In this document: piece by piece, positions 46,872-58,456 of the stretch
How positions within the stretch are numbered: the first letter of the stretch is position 1
Layout of the letters: each line of letters begins with the position of its first letter
Origin: Microcebus murinus
Taxonomy: Eukaryota; Chordata; Mammalia; Primates; Cheirogaleidae
Assembly: GCF_040939455.1 (NCBI RefSeq)
Contig: NC_134108.1
Location: forward strand, 36,190,501 to 36,254,500
Direction: 5' to 3'
Length of the DNA stretch: 64,000 nucleotides
Translations under genes and position numbers: made by a program
Notes under the pieces: generated by a model
The model's database searches: none
Told to the model about the DNA's origin: nothing
Seen by the model: the letters and a program-made list of their open reading frames with translations, nothing else

Positions 46872-46999
46872 TTTGTTTCTTTTGACCTACCACCACTTTT
46901 ATTTTTTAACTCTGTGCTTTGTCAGTTTAACAAAAGCATAGTTTTAAAACAAATACAATTTCTAAAGTGATTACTGTACTAAAGGTTTTTGCAGAGACT

Positions 47000-47165
47000 T
47001 TTTTCATTTATTATTCACAATAATACTGTAGATGAGAGATTATAATTATTTCCATTTTGTAGCTGAAGATACTAAGGTACAGAGAATTTATATAATATTC
47101 CCAGGTCCACCCTGTTGGTATTTGGCAGAGCCAAGACTAAGACAAAACTGTCTGACTTAAATGAA
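47000..47165 (-). repeat. MIR SINE, diverged
   Basis: 'cacaataatactgtagatgagagattataattatttccattttgtagctgaagatactaagg' with 'tggtatttggcagagccaagac' follows antisense MIR. Confidence 0.62.
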
Positions 47166-47169
47166 AATG

Positions 47170-47640
47170 CTCACAGAGGTGAGAGAGGTAAGTACCTAAG
47201 TGAATTTAGCCAGGTGCAAGTGCCACTCTGATCTCACTGAATGTTGTGCAGAAATGAAAGTCCTGAGTTACCAATTATTCAAGGGAAGCCAGGAATTCAG
47301 ATTGTAATGTAAATTCTCCATTTAAACAATATTGCTCAATTTTTTAAACATTGTGTTGATCAAAAAATCATGAGAGTGAGCCCCTAGATTAAAGTTTGTC
47401 CTATAATGGTCCTGCCAGTCAGCCTTTTTTAGAGCAGTAGAAAAGGCAAGAGGAATAAGGATGGAGCAAACTTTGCAGAAATTCTGTCATGTGAAATATT
47501 TTCAAAAGTCTAAAAGAAAACTTAATAGCAAAATGTATTAAGCCCATGTGATATGTAAAATACATTATTACTTTTTTCCAAGCATGGTGTCATAAGAATT
47601 AATGATCTTATATCCATTGTCTGCCTTTTGAAACCAATTT
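47170..47640. other. unassigned stretch
   Basis: Nothing recognised. Confidence 0.35.
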
Positions 47641-47644
47641 CAGT

Positions 47645-48125
47645 TCTATTCAATAAACATTTATGGAATATTACTCATTTACTCTGTGCCTTGAACTAAG
47701 TGGTGTCTATTTTTTGCCTGCTATGAATTTTCTTGATACTCTACCAAGTTGCCTCATTTCTTTCCACTACCTACTCTTGGAGTGTCAGTTAAGGTCTTTT
47801 AGAGGGTATCCTCCGGAAATTTTCTTAGAGTGTCAGTCTTTTTGTCTTGTTTTATAGGATGTCTGGGCTCTGCCAGGGAGAAATGGTAGAAAACACTGAC
47901 AAGGTAATCTGGGGTCAGATTATAAAGGATAATGCTAGGGAATTAAAGTAGTGAGGCATCATTTAAGGATTTTAAGCAAAGGAGAAATATGGTGAAGGCT
48001 ATACTTAAAAACATGATTCTGAGCCACTTTGCAGAATACAGTGAACTGTAGATAAGGGTGAAGGCAGGAACTTAGTTCCAAGGCTATGATAATTCAGAGG
48101 GAGATAATTAGAAGACCAGCAAAGA
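47645..48125 (-). repeat. LINE/L2 in two pieces
   Basis: The tail piece 47645-47710 ('caataaacatttatggaatattactc') and the interior piece 47870-48125 ('ggtcagattataaaggataatgctagg', 'tttaaggattttaagcaaaggagaaatatgg') are antisense L2, separated by about 160 bp I cannot assign. Confidence 0.5.
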
Positions 48126-48129
48126 TAAT

Positions 48130-50019
48130 AGCAAATAGGGTCAAGATGCAAGAGTTACATTTTTAAGTGAAATTTACCTACCTGTTGGATATGGGAAATA
48201 AGGGTTATAATACAATACTTCTTTTCTTTTCTTCTTTTTTTTCTTTTCTTTTTTTGCACGTATGATTCCCACTTTGGCTACTGGGAGCTCTTTCAGTTGG
48301 CTCTTGTGTTTTTTGATGTACACCCATCATTGTGGAATTGTTTTTTAATTTTCTGGTGTTATAAGATACTCTAAGCTTGTTTTATACATTACTGATCTAG
48401 TCCTAGAATCAGCCATTTTTCCAAGATGCCCTGGTTCTTTTTATTGGAGAATGGTATAGAAACCAAGGTCTGGGTATTAGATGTGTTCATCCATGGCTAC
48501 TGGGTGTTATTGCTTTAGGTACTGTCAGCTGACAGTACAAAAAAATGTGAGTGTATACTAACCCATGTATGTATGTATGTTTACATATGCACACAAATAT
48601 ACATGTATGTTCACACATGTGTATATTTGAAAATCATCATTGATACATTTAATGTTTCAGCACTTTAAATTGTATTAAAAATCTAATTAAACATGTGGAT
48701 TAAACTGAATTTAATTAAACTGCATTAAACATGCAGTCGTGTAAATAACCAAAAGTAGTATAATCTAAATATGAATTGTGTTTTGCCTTTGAATACACTT
48801 GGTGATTTCTTTCATGATGGCAAATTTACTATTGTAATTATGGTTGCTTTAAGAATTATATGTACATATTGCCAAAACAACTGGTGGGAAGGGGTACTTA
48901 TGGGATCTTAATCTGTACTAATTAGTGTGTATAATCTCTTTAATTTACTACTTTTATCTTTAACTGATTGATTTGGCATTGTGAGCTTCAGTTTTTTATA
49001 CTCTTTCTGCTCATAAATTAACATATGGGATGATGACTGAGGTGTGATTTTGCAGAAACTACCTTGTATTAAACAGCTTCCAAATATACTACAATATTCA
49101 GAAAGCAAGAGTTAGTTACATTTGATTTCTTGTGGAAATACTAAGAAAAACCAAAACTAAACTAGTTGCTAAGAAATTAAACTTCTATTATGCAAATATA
49201 TTGATGACTTTTAAGAGCTATCTCTGTAATCGATATAATTCTACAATACATTTTTAATCCTGTTTGATAATAGAAGAATTTTAGCTTCATTTGGGCTTCA
49301 AAAATTCATTATCATCATTACTATATTCTTAAAGTTTTAGGATACTGGATATTTAAGATTCTGTTGAATATTTAATATATATGCTTATGAGAATAAAATT
49401 ATTCCTGTAGCAACAATTTTCATTGTCATATAATGCAAATTTCATAGAAAACAGAAAACATTAATATACATATTATGTCATTGTATTTAGCTCTACTCAT
49501 TTCATAAAGAAAATTAGATATTAAAGTTAGAAGATTCCCAGATGATCCATTAGAAATTAAAATTGATTTTAACTTATTTTATATTGTTATTTATGGTGTT
49601 TTATTTCTACTTCAGCTCAGTCCCTTATCTCTACCTTATTACATTGCTGTTCTTTCTGGAGAGGTATGATTTTAATAATGGCAATTTGTTAATGATGTGT
49701 GGATAGCCTGCAACTATTGCTCTAACCACTGTGTTGTCTTTCAACATCCAGAAGTGATGGTATAATGTGAAGTAATAGTTTAAAAAATAAATGGTGTACA
49801 TAAAACAGCAACATACAAAGAGTGAAAAATCAGTAATTAGGGTGGGAACTAGCTAGCAGAATGCTGATTTCTCATCCAAGGCGAACTAAACAACTACTGG
49901 GAGTCCTACCCCAAGGCTCTCAACATTGTGATCTACTTTGCCATGACTAATATTCCCAAACCAAGCTCTGTTAAGAGCCAGAACAACTGCAACCCATACT
50001 TCTAATGCAGAAATTTCTT
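48130..50019. other. unassigned AT-rich stretch
   Basis: A (TTTC)-rich patch lies at 48220-48255 and mixed (TGTA)/(CACA) sequence at 48560-48620. No gene or confident repeat. Confidence 0.35.
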
Positions 50020-50025
50020 AAAATT

Positions 50026-50284
50026 TCCTTCCTTCCTTCCCTTCCCTTCCCTTCCCTTCCCTTCCCTTCCCTTCCCTTCCCTTCCCTTCCCTTCCCTTCC
50101 CTTCCCTTCCCTTCCCTTCCCTTCCCTTCCCTTCCCTTCCCTTCCCTTCCCTTCCCTTCCCCTCCCCTCCCCTCCCCTCCCCTCCCCTCCCCTCCCCTCC
50201 CCTCCCCTCCCCTCCCCTCCCCTTCCCTTCTTCCCTTCCCTTCCCTTCCCTTCCCTTCCCTTCCCTTCCCTTCCCTTCCCTTCC

Positions 50285-50380
<96 letters not shown>

Positions 50381-50382
50381 TG
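50026..50382. repeat. polypyrimidine microsatellite, (CCCTT)n-(CCCCT)n-(CCCTT)n-(TTTC)n
   Basis: About 357 bp of pure pyrimidine on the plus strand. There is a short (CCTT) lead, about 24 units of CCCTT, 12 units of CCCCT (50161-50220), more CCCTT to about 50283, then about 25 units of TTTC. On the minus strand it leads directly out of the 3' end of an Alu monomer, so it is an expanded and mutated poly(A) tail. Open frames crossing it (Lys/Glu/Gly/Arg on minus; Ser/Leu/Pro/Phe on plus) are artefacts. Confidence 0.97.
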
Positions 50383-50507
50383 TCTGTCTTTCGAGATGGG
50401 GATCTCGTTCTTTCTCAACCTGGTTTCAAACTCCTGAGGTAAAATGATCCGCCTGCCTTGGCCTCCCAGAGTACTAGGATTACAGGCATGAGCCACCTCA
50501 CCTAGCC
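50383..50507 (-). mobile_element. Alu monomer (FLAM or single-arm Alu), minus strand
   Basis: In antisense: 'cgagatggggatctcgttc', 'ctcaacctggtttcaaactcctgagg', 'gatccgcctgccttggcctccc', 'gattacaggcatgagccacctcacctagcc'. Together with the pyrimidine tail it is flanked by 'aaaattt' at 50020-50026 and 50508-50514, a plausible short TSD. Confidence 0.85.
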
Positions 50508-50519
50508 AAAATTTTAAAA

Positions 50520-51230
50520 AAGGAACTAGTTGATAATTCTTTGTCTGCTTTAGAAATTCATATGAATTTAAAGCCATATTCTAACCTGGATAGTTCTGAT
50601 AATGATCCCCTGAGACAAGTGAACTCAGTGATACTTTATTCCTCATTGAAAGTTTGTTCCTGATTGCATTCTTCCTGTAGGACTGCAGGAGCAATAATCA
50701 AATACTATTAGTTATCTGGTACTTATCATGCAGGGAAAAAAAGTGAGTAGGTCAATGTGCTAAAAACTCTCTCATGACTAATGAGTAAAAACATGTCATC
50801 TTGAAACCTCTCAGCAGTTTTCCTAAGAGACAAACTTGCATTATAGGCTGAGAATGGATTTATATTATCTAAATTGTAAGAAATGAAACCATACAGGTAC
50901 TAGAAGAAAACATAAGTGCATTATAGGGAAAAGCTTTCTATGATTCAAAATTCCTGAAGTAATAAAAAAAACCCAGATTGATAACTTTTGGGTATACAAA
51001 ATTACATTTTTTTCTCCTAACCATAGAGAAACACAGTGGAAAATATTCCCAACATAGATGACAGATGAGGGACTAATATTTGAAATATTAAGAATTCTTA
51101 AAAATTAAGGGTGTACCCTTTACACAGTTTCCCACAAAGGTTACATGCAATACAATAGTTTTGTATTAGCACAATCAGAATATTAACTTCTATATAATCT
51201 GCTGTTCTTCAGATTTAACTATTTTGTTTG
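50520..51230. other. unassigned stretch
   Basis: 'gaaaccatacaggtactagaagaaaacataagtgcattatagg' at about 50885-50935 looks like an L1 ORF2 scrap. Otherwise nothing is seen. Confidence 0.35.
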
Positions 51231-51234
51231 CACT

Positions 51235-51395
51235 CATTTGTGCTATTATTCTTTAACTGTGTAGCCACAGAAAAATTAAATTATTGATTCCCAGTCTCAT
51301 CTATAAAATGGGGAGTAATGATACAAACTTTGCAGTCTCTTATAGAGATTGAATAAGCTAATGCTTCCACAGTGCTTGGCACCTAGTGACCACCC
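51235..51395 (+). repeat. MIR SINE, plus strand
   Basis: 'cccagtctcatctataaaatggggagtaatgatac', 'tagagattgaataagctaatgc' and 'cagtgcttggcacctagtg' form the sense MIR core and tail. Confidence 0.72.
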
Positions 51396-51399
51396 TTGA

Positions 51400-51620
51400 A
51401 TGGAAAGATCCCCTGCTGTATGCAATCACCGTGACCCAACCTTTGTTCTTATTACCTCTCAACTTTAGCTTGTGCCTAACTTCCCTATTTCTCATTTCAC
51501 TAAACCCTGTCCTGTTCTCCAGTCCCTGCAAAAGGCCACACCTTTATTCCTTATTATCTTTTGTGTTACCTCATATGTTTAAATGGTCTCTTGTCTGGAA
51601 CCCTAGAAATGAACTAGAAT
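51400..51620 (+). repeat. possible LINE/L2 fragment
   Basis: 'ccagtccctgcaaaaggccacacctttattcc' then 'cttgtctggaaccctagaaatg' resembles the L2 block for small downstream residues. Weak. Confidence 0.38.
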
Positions 51621-51968
51621 TGAGGAAGGGTATTCTCACTCAAAAGGTGAGAAAGGCTGGAGAAAGTTGGGCCTCGGATGAATTCATAGCAGCCAAAGAT
51701 GTTTTCTTCTCATCTCTATTTTGAAGTTCTATAGCGTTTTCATGAGAAATGCTTTAATAAACAGAGGTTAGATCACATGATACTGTACTATTAGAATGAT
51801 TCATTCATATGAAGGATAAATAAAGTAGGCTTTTAAAGTCTTGCCTGAGATCCATTTATTAAATGCATTCTAACAACCAATACCAATTTAGTCCTTACTA
51901 TGTGTTCATTTTTATATGGACATTTAACCAGGACTTTATAGACACTGGTATGTAGGCACTATTAATAG

Positions 51969-51998
51969 TTATATAGACACTATATAGTGTCTATATAA
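51969..51998. repeat. 30-bp perfect palindrome
   Basis: Arms of 15 bp ('ttatatagacactat' and its complement) with no spacer. 'gttatatagacac' also recurs at 52020-52032. Confidence 0.95.
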
Positions 51999-52034
51999 AT
52001 CTATTGTTATTTAGATATTGTTATATAGACACAG

Positions 52035-52850
52035 AGTAAACTGATTGAAGATAGCTTCTTTGAAGAAAGGCAAGCAGATGATTAGCAAGAACTATAATAA
52101 AGTGAGTAAAACAAGTTTCTATTTTCATGAAGCTTCCATCTTAGTTTTTACTTGGAATATTGCTGTAGAGTTTAAACAACTGATGGCACTTTCAGAATAC
52201 AGCCCCATTGTATCCTTTGAAAGATTCTTGCACTACAGGAAATGTAATGGCCAGGTTTGGGTAATAAAGGAAAAATAACTTGGCATACGATCCTCAGGGG
52301 AAGTGAGGAAAAACTAGAAGTCTTTTCTTTAAAAGGCAACTAGAAATAGAACAGGATAGAAATGTTCCAGGATGATGAAGCCCAAACAAGTCAAAGCCTT
52401 AAAAATAGCATGATGCCAAAGGCAAAGCCAGTTTTCCAGATCCAAGTTGCAACCTAAGAGTGGTGTACTTGTGGTAGTGGGAATGGGAGGACATTCTGGG
52501 TAATTCATGGCAGCTATTTAACATGATAGTTCATTTGAAAAAAACTGTTGCTACCAGCAAGGAGGTCAAAGTCAAAAGCTAGGGAAAGAGGAAAGGGGCA
52601 AGGCAGAATTTCCTAATAGAATCCAGGCAAATTGAGCAGAGCTGGTGAAGGAGGTATACAAGAAATCACTGCAGTTTTATAAGCAATCTCTCAACATTAA
52701 TTAAGAGAATAAAATGGTGATTAAAAGGGAGCAACTCAGCCTGGAACTGAAGGAATTCAGGTTAGTTATCCAGAAGAACAAGAAAACTAAGGCCAAGGTA
52801 TGTGGAAGTATTCATGGACCAAAGGGCAATATTTAAACCTAGACAAAACT
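52035..52850. other. unassigned stretch
   Basis: No exon. The 77-codon frame at 52045-52278 shows no known domain. Confidence 0.35.
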
Positions 52851-52854
52851 AACC

Positions 52855-52990
52855 CAGCAAACTGTGCTTAAATTCATTCATACATTTAGAGTTTGAATAT
52901 TTTTGTAGGCAATAAACCATGCTAAATACTGGGAGGATGTACATATAAATATAACATAATCCCTATCTTTGATTCTTCTATTATTAATGA
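52855..52990 (-). repeat. LINE/L2 3' end, diverged
   Basis: 'ttcattcatacatttagagtttgaatatttttgtaggcaataaaccatgctaaatactggg' is a degraded antisense L2 tail. Confidence 0.5.
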
Positions 52991-53101
52991 ACTACTTCCT
53001 ATCTTCTATCTTTGAAACTATGTTGCAGTTTTTGTATAACTAAAACTCATTCTATCCTTTATTCTAGGAGATATTTTTATATATGTATACTTAAATCATA
53101 C

Positions 53102-53104
<3 letters not shown>

Positions 53105-53144
<40 letters not shown>
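53105..53144. repeat. (TA)n / (CA)n microsatellite
   Basis: 'tgtg' leads into about 15 TA units and ends in CACACA. Confidence 0.95.
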
Positions 53145-53149
53145 TTTCT

Positions 53150-54690
53150 TTATAGTATACTAAAAAGTAGATGAGTCTCTTACCTTTGTGAGTTGTACTG
53201 CAGCAGACTGAACTAGAACAAAGGGAAGAAGCCAGGGAGAAAGGCAGAGACACACAGAGTAATCTGTAGTAGGAGAAATCACTTTAATTTTACCCTTGGG
53301 TGGAAGCACTGCATGGTGAATGTGAAATATATTCTAGTAAAGATATAATAACTTAAAATAGATGTTCTTTAAATACCCTTGAGAGCAAACTTTCCGCACT
53401 GAAATGGCAACTGCAATTGCTAAGCCATATGTACAAGTTGGGGTGCTATGCCATGCTGTGCTCTGATTTAGCTCAGTGTTGTTTTTGGTCAGAAAATTAT
53501 TCATCAGGTTTTAAAAGCCGCATAGGGGCTCAGTATTAAAAACCCTATTTAATCGAATGGCAGATTGTTTAGCTGGAATGATATAAACTGGAACAAAAGG
53601 CAGCCATTCTTCCTGGATGCCTTGGTGTTGGTTCATTGGATTCCATGGTTCAGTGACTCATATCTGAACATTATGAAACTTTATCACAAAGAGTTTTATT
53701 CTGCTTTAAACCTGCAGATGAAAAGTAATTTACTTCATATGCTGCAGTGATGCAAATCAAAACCCATAATATATTTATTAATTGCTGAAAGCAGACAGGG
53801 TTTCAGAAGCACAAAAATACCAGGACAGAACTATAGAAACACAAAATCTCAAGACTCGTGTTGGAAAGATGCCCAGTATTTTGGAAATAAAAAGTCTGCT
53901 TATACATGATTTTATAAATGTAATTTTGCTGATGCAAAATCAGCACAAGTAGTTTAAATTTTAAAAAATTTAAACACAAACTAAAGCTAAACTAGCACAA
54001 ACTAAAGCTTCCTAATTCGAATCCTGACATTAAACACCTTTTAACTTATTTGTCACTTTTACAGTGAAAACTGATTTTATTCCTGTTCAGCTGATGTTCT
54101 TACCAACTATCATTTTGGACACAATTTCATTTTGGTCCCTAAGGTCTTCTTTCATAATAAACAAGCATCTTCCCAAATAACTAAGGTCTAAGGCACTATC
54201 TACTCTGTTTGTAGAAAATAGTGCCTAGCACAGGAGTCAGAGTGAAAGACTCAAAGAATCATAAAATAACTAAAATATCAACCATGACTTTTACTGCTCA
54301 AAAGAAGGGAACTGGATAAAAACAAATATCTTTGCTAATACAAGAGTGAGGCAGATATCATTACACATGTGATACTCGCCCCTGCCCCATGAATGTAATG
54401 AAAGTGCTTATGGTTAGCCATCAATTGAAAGATGATAACAGTAATATTCAGCACCATGATGTAAATTGCCACTGTGTGGCTCAAGACTCAGTTATAGTTA
54501 CAAAATTACATATCTAGAGGTGACATATTGTTAGTTGTTTCTACATGATCTCAATTTATATATCCAGATAAAAGGTGAGAGTTTTTATAGCACATATTAT
54601 ATTCTATGTGGTATCTATAGGATTGGTTGAGTATTTTCCTTCTTATTTGAGGTACTTTCACATCACATCCATCCAATATGATAGGTTGTA
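53150..54690. other. unassigned stretch with hairpin and short tandem repeat
   Basis: 'gtttaaattt', 'taaa', 'aaatttaaac' form a perfect stem-loop near 53952-53975. 'cacaaactaaagct' repeats at 53975-53988 and 53996-54009. No gene. Confidence 0.4.
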
Positions 54691-54699
54691 TATAAAAAG

Positions 54700-54835
54700 T
54701 CATCAAAGAGTCATCTGAAGCACTTGTTAAAATATTGCTCAGGCCCAATCTTCAGAGATTTGGATTCAGGAATCTGGTGTTTCTAATATGTTTATGAAGT
54801 GATTCTAATATATATCTGCAAACCACATGGGGACT
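54700..54835 (+). repeat. MER5-like hAT fragment
   Basis: 'tcatctgaagcacttgttaaaatattg', 'caggcccaatcttcagagatttggattcagg', 'gaagtgattctaatatatatctgc' follow the MER5A pattern. Confidence 0.6.
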
Positions 54836-54849
54836 GTTAAAAATAGGTC

Positions 54850-55535
54850 TAAAATGAGCTGCCACTTCTTACTTATTAGGAGGCCTACTATAAAGAAAAA
54901 CAGAAAATAAAGTATTTGCAAGGATGTGGAGAAATTGGGATCCTGTGCCCTGTTGGTGGGAATGTAAAACAGTGCAGTTGCTATGCAAAATAGTATGTCA
55001 GTTCTGTAAAACATTAAAGATAGAAATGCCATATCATCTAGTAATTCCAATTTTGGGTATATATCCAGGAGAATTGAAAACAGGGTCTGGAAGAAATACT
55101 TGTACGCCCATATCCATAGCAGCATTATTCACAATAGCCAAAAGGTGGAAACAACTTAAATGTCCATCAGATGAATGGATAAAGAAACAGTGGCATATAC
55201 AGACAATTATTTAGCCTTAAAGAGGGAGGAAATTCTGACACATGCTACAGCATGGATGAACCATGAACACATCATACTAAGTGAAATAAGCCAGTCACAA
55301 AAAGACAACTACTGTTTAGTTCCATTTATATGAAGTACCTAGAGTAGTCAAACTCACAGACAGAAAGTAGAATGCTGGTTGCCAGGGGCTCTTTCCGTTT
55401 TACAGATGAAAAGAGTTTGGGAGATTGGTTGTCCAGTGACATAAATGTACTTGGAACCACTGAACTGTACACTTAAAAATAGTTAAGATGGTCAATTTTA
55501 TGTCATATGTATTTTTAGTTAAAAAAATATTAGCT
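54850..55535 (+). repeat. LINE-1 (L1MA/L1MB-type) 3' end
   Basis: Plus-strand ORF2 C-terminal end and 3' UTR: 'ggatgtggagaaattggg', 'ccctgttggtgggaatgtaaaac', 'ttcacaatagccaaaaggtggaaacaac', 'catgctacagcatggatgaacc', 'tgaactgtacacttaaaaatagttaagatgg'. The frame 54924-55214 carries the remains of the cysteine-rich ORF2 tail. It is unrelated to the younger lemur L1s and older than them. Confidence 0.85.
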
Positions 55536-55539
55536 GCTG

Positions 55540-58260
55540 CTGCCAGCACCATGGTTGACAGTGCACTGAGGCACTGAAGGCCGAACAGGTTATTGCCACT
55601 GTTCTCTTAAAAAAATTGACTGTGAAGGGAATGAGGGATGGGCAGTAGTTTGAAGGAAAATGAAGATACAAAGATTTCTTTTTGGAATGGGAGAAACTTG
55701 AAAAGGACTGTAAACTGAAGGTGAGAACTCAATGGAGAGAGGGATGTTGATAAGGCAAGCCATTTACATATATTAATAACATACGTGAAATATATTTGGA
55801 ATTCACAAGTAAATCCTGGCACCTAGTAGGCTCTCAATATCCCTAATCCTTCAAAGTATACTTTATGTAAGGAAGTGAATTAGGTGAAATGTCTGAGGGA
55901 CTCTAACATTTCATATTTCTAAGACATGTCAGTGAAAGTGGGTGAGTATCATGGTTAAAAGTCCTTCTTACTTATCTAACTGGAACCATACACTGAAATA
56001 CCACATGCTGTATTAGCAGTTTCCAGAAATACCAAATGTAGAAGGAGGTTCACATCATTGTTCTTGTGTTGCATATTCCTTTTCATGAAATGAGTTATGA
56101 CATTGCTTCTAGGACCAAAATGGCAACTAGTATTTCAAAACATAATAATCTTGGCAATCCCACTATACTGCTGAAGATAATGTAAATTTCAATAGCGGGA
56201 CCTAGATTTAATTCTATCTCCTTCAGAGTTTACAGATATTCTCATATGGAAGTTTATAGATTCTGCTGTTCTTTTCTTCAAATGGGACCACCTGACTCCC
56301 AGGCTTCTCTGGGCCTTGCAGAGGTGAAGGTGCTGAGGTGGTTCTCTGTCCCACAAGGCAGGACTACGACATCCATTTTGTAATCAGCCTATTGTAGATA
56401 GACAATATCTAAAGAGAGAGCTCTATACCCAGAGCACCATTAAACACAGAGAGATAGATGCTATTTTAAGTGAGGCACATATTTCCATGAAAATTTTGAA
56501 AACATGCTTGATTGACAAAGGGCTAAGTAATATTTGAAAGGTAGCAATTCAGATATTTCAAGATTCCAAATGTGCTTATTTCTGAATATATTTAAATCAC
56601 TTGAACCATGCAAATACTTTTCCCCCATTATAATTACTCCACTTAATTTACTATATCTTAAAATTAATTGACCTATCCCCTATACATAGTGGAAAAAGGA
56701 AAACAAAACTAACTTTTCAATTGTTGGCTGAGGTGAGATGTCCCCAGTGAGTCCAGTGAATCATAAACAGGACTGAAGTTTCCTGACAGCTATGTCGGTT
56801 TCCACAAAAAGTCTAAACTCTCCTCCTATCTATTACTATAAGAAGAATCTGACATATGGCCCTTGTACTGCTTAATTACACATTTCTTTTCCACTCCAGT
56901 TAACATATTTCACTTATTTGTCATTTCTAATATTTTAGCTAAAATTATGCCATTTTATTCCTTCCAGTTTGACTGATAGCATGAATCTTGATTGCTAGGG
57001 GAAAAAATGATTCAGTCATATAAAGAAAGAATGAGGATCTAATCAACAAAAAATCCCGAAAGCATCTGACACTCTCTTTAGGGGATGATTGGCTGCCCAT
57101 AAAAGGGAACATGTGTGGGAAACTTCCTTAAGTCTTTGCTATTTGATTAACTTGTAAAGGCTAAGATCAACTGACAAATTCAATTATACATTCAAATTAT
57201 ATTTCTAAATTGGCTTAATTTTTTAAAGTGATGAATGAACCATAGGGGAAAAATTCTGTTACAATATGAACAAGCAGAAATAAGTCATGCCATTAATACC
57301 ATGCCTGTGCACACAAACTTTCCTATTTTTCTTGATTAGCAGAGTAGGTTTAATGAAGAGAAATATCTGGTTTATAGGTCAACCATGGTGTTTACTTTCT
57401 AGGAAGAGAAAGTTGTTTAGGGTACAGAAGAGAAAAAAAGTGATGATGTCTTTGGGAAAGGAATAAAACTCCTCTGGGATTGCTTCTATGCTAGCAAAGC
57501 AGAATATAAATAGATAAAACTATTTGTCTACAGACTGTTTCCAAAGGTACAGATTTTGCAAATGACTGTCTGGTAGGAGAAATTGAGAAAGAAGCCATTT
57601 CTGACTGCAAAAGACATTTCTCAGTTAAATTCTTATACAGTCACATAATTATAAGTAACATGTTGTTAAACATTTGCCCCCTCTGGAGACTTAATGTACT
57701 ATAGTCAGAAAAAAAAAAGAATATTCCCAATATGTTCTCCTATTAAAGTTTGAACCACCATCAGCACTTGAATATAGTAAATCCCAATTTTATGGAATAG
57801 GTTGGGAGCAAGACTGTTACATAAAAATTGATTTTCATACAAAATGGAAATTAGCAATTTATCCTAAGAATGTTATTGAAAAAAATAGCCTATTTGACTA
57901 ATGATAGATGATAAAGCATACTACCATTTCTCCTTTTTCCTTTTACATCAATAAATTAACAGACACAAAAAACTCAATAAAAATTACATTGAAACTCATA
58001 AGCATTATTTAAATCTTCTCCAGTAGTCAGACACTTTCATTTGTCAAAACTGACATGTTAAATTGAATTTTTACTCTATTAATAAATGTTATGGATTGCA
58101 GTTCATTATTTTTTATTACTCAAATTTTACCTGCATTGTTTAGATTATTGAAATTGACTCAGAAGGGAAGATCTCCCAACCAGCCATCTCTAAGGGAGCT
58201 GTGAAGACCGGCATAGGATAAGAGGGTTTTTGAGTATCCGGCATGAACATCAGTTTGAAC
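55540..58260. other. unassigned stretch
   Basis: No gene or confident repeat in 2.7 kb. A 'ccagcaccatgg' at about 55541 looks like a translation-start context but opens no useful frame. 'cctggcacctagtaggctctcaat' at 55816-55840 is an L2/MIR tail scrap. Confidence 0.35.
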
Positions 58261-58264
58261 ACTT

Positions 58265-58378
58265 AACTTTTTCTAGGACAACATATTGCAGATTAGGAAA
58301 TGGAGCCTCAGAGAAGTTAAACACATGAGCAAAATCACACAGCAAGTGTGGTGAGGCTGGGGTTTGAGTGTGTGTGGA
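58265..58378 (-). repeat. MIR SINE
   Basis: 'gattaggaaatggagcctcagagaagttaaacac', 'aaaatcacacagcaagtgtgg', 'ctggggtttgagtgtg' is antisense MIR. Confidence 0.72.
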
Positions 58379-58439
58379 TTATGTAATTGCAAAGTTTGTG
58401 AATTTCCTAATAGGAAATTCTATGGAAAAAATTTCTCTT

Positions 58440-58456
58440 AGAAATATTAAAAGACA
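58440..58456. repeat. left 17-bp target-site duplication of L1
   Basis: 'agaaatattaaaagaca' recurs exactly at 62888-62904. Confidence 0.85.

Noticed and set aside
50002..50577. 191-codon minus-strand and 145-codon plus-strand open frames
   Set aside because: Both are translations of the pyrimidine microsatellite and the adjoining Alu monomer. A repeat lacking stop codons produces long frames without any gene.
55541..55560. 'ccagcaccatgg' as a start codon of a processed pseudogene
   Set aside because: The downstream frame closes quickly and matches no ribosomal or housekeeping protein I recognise.
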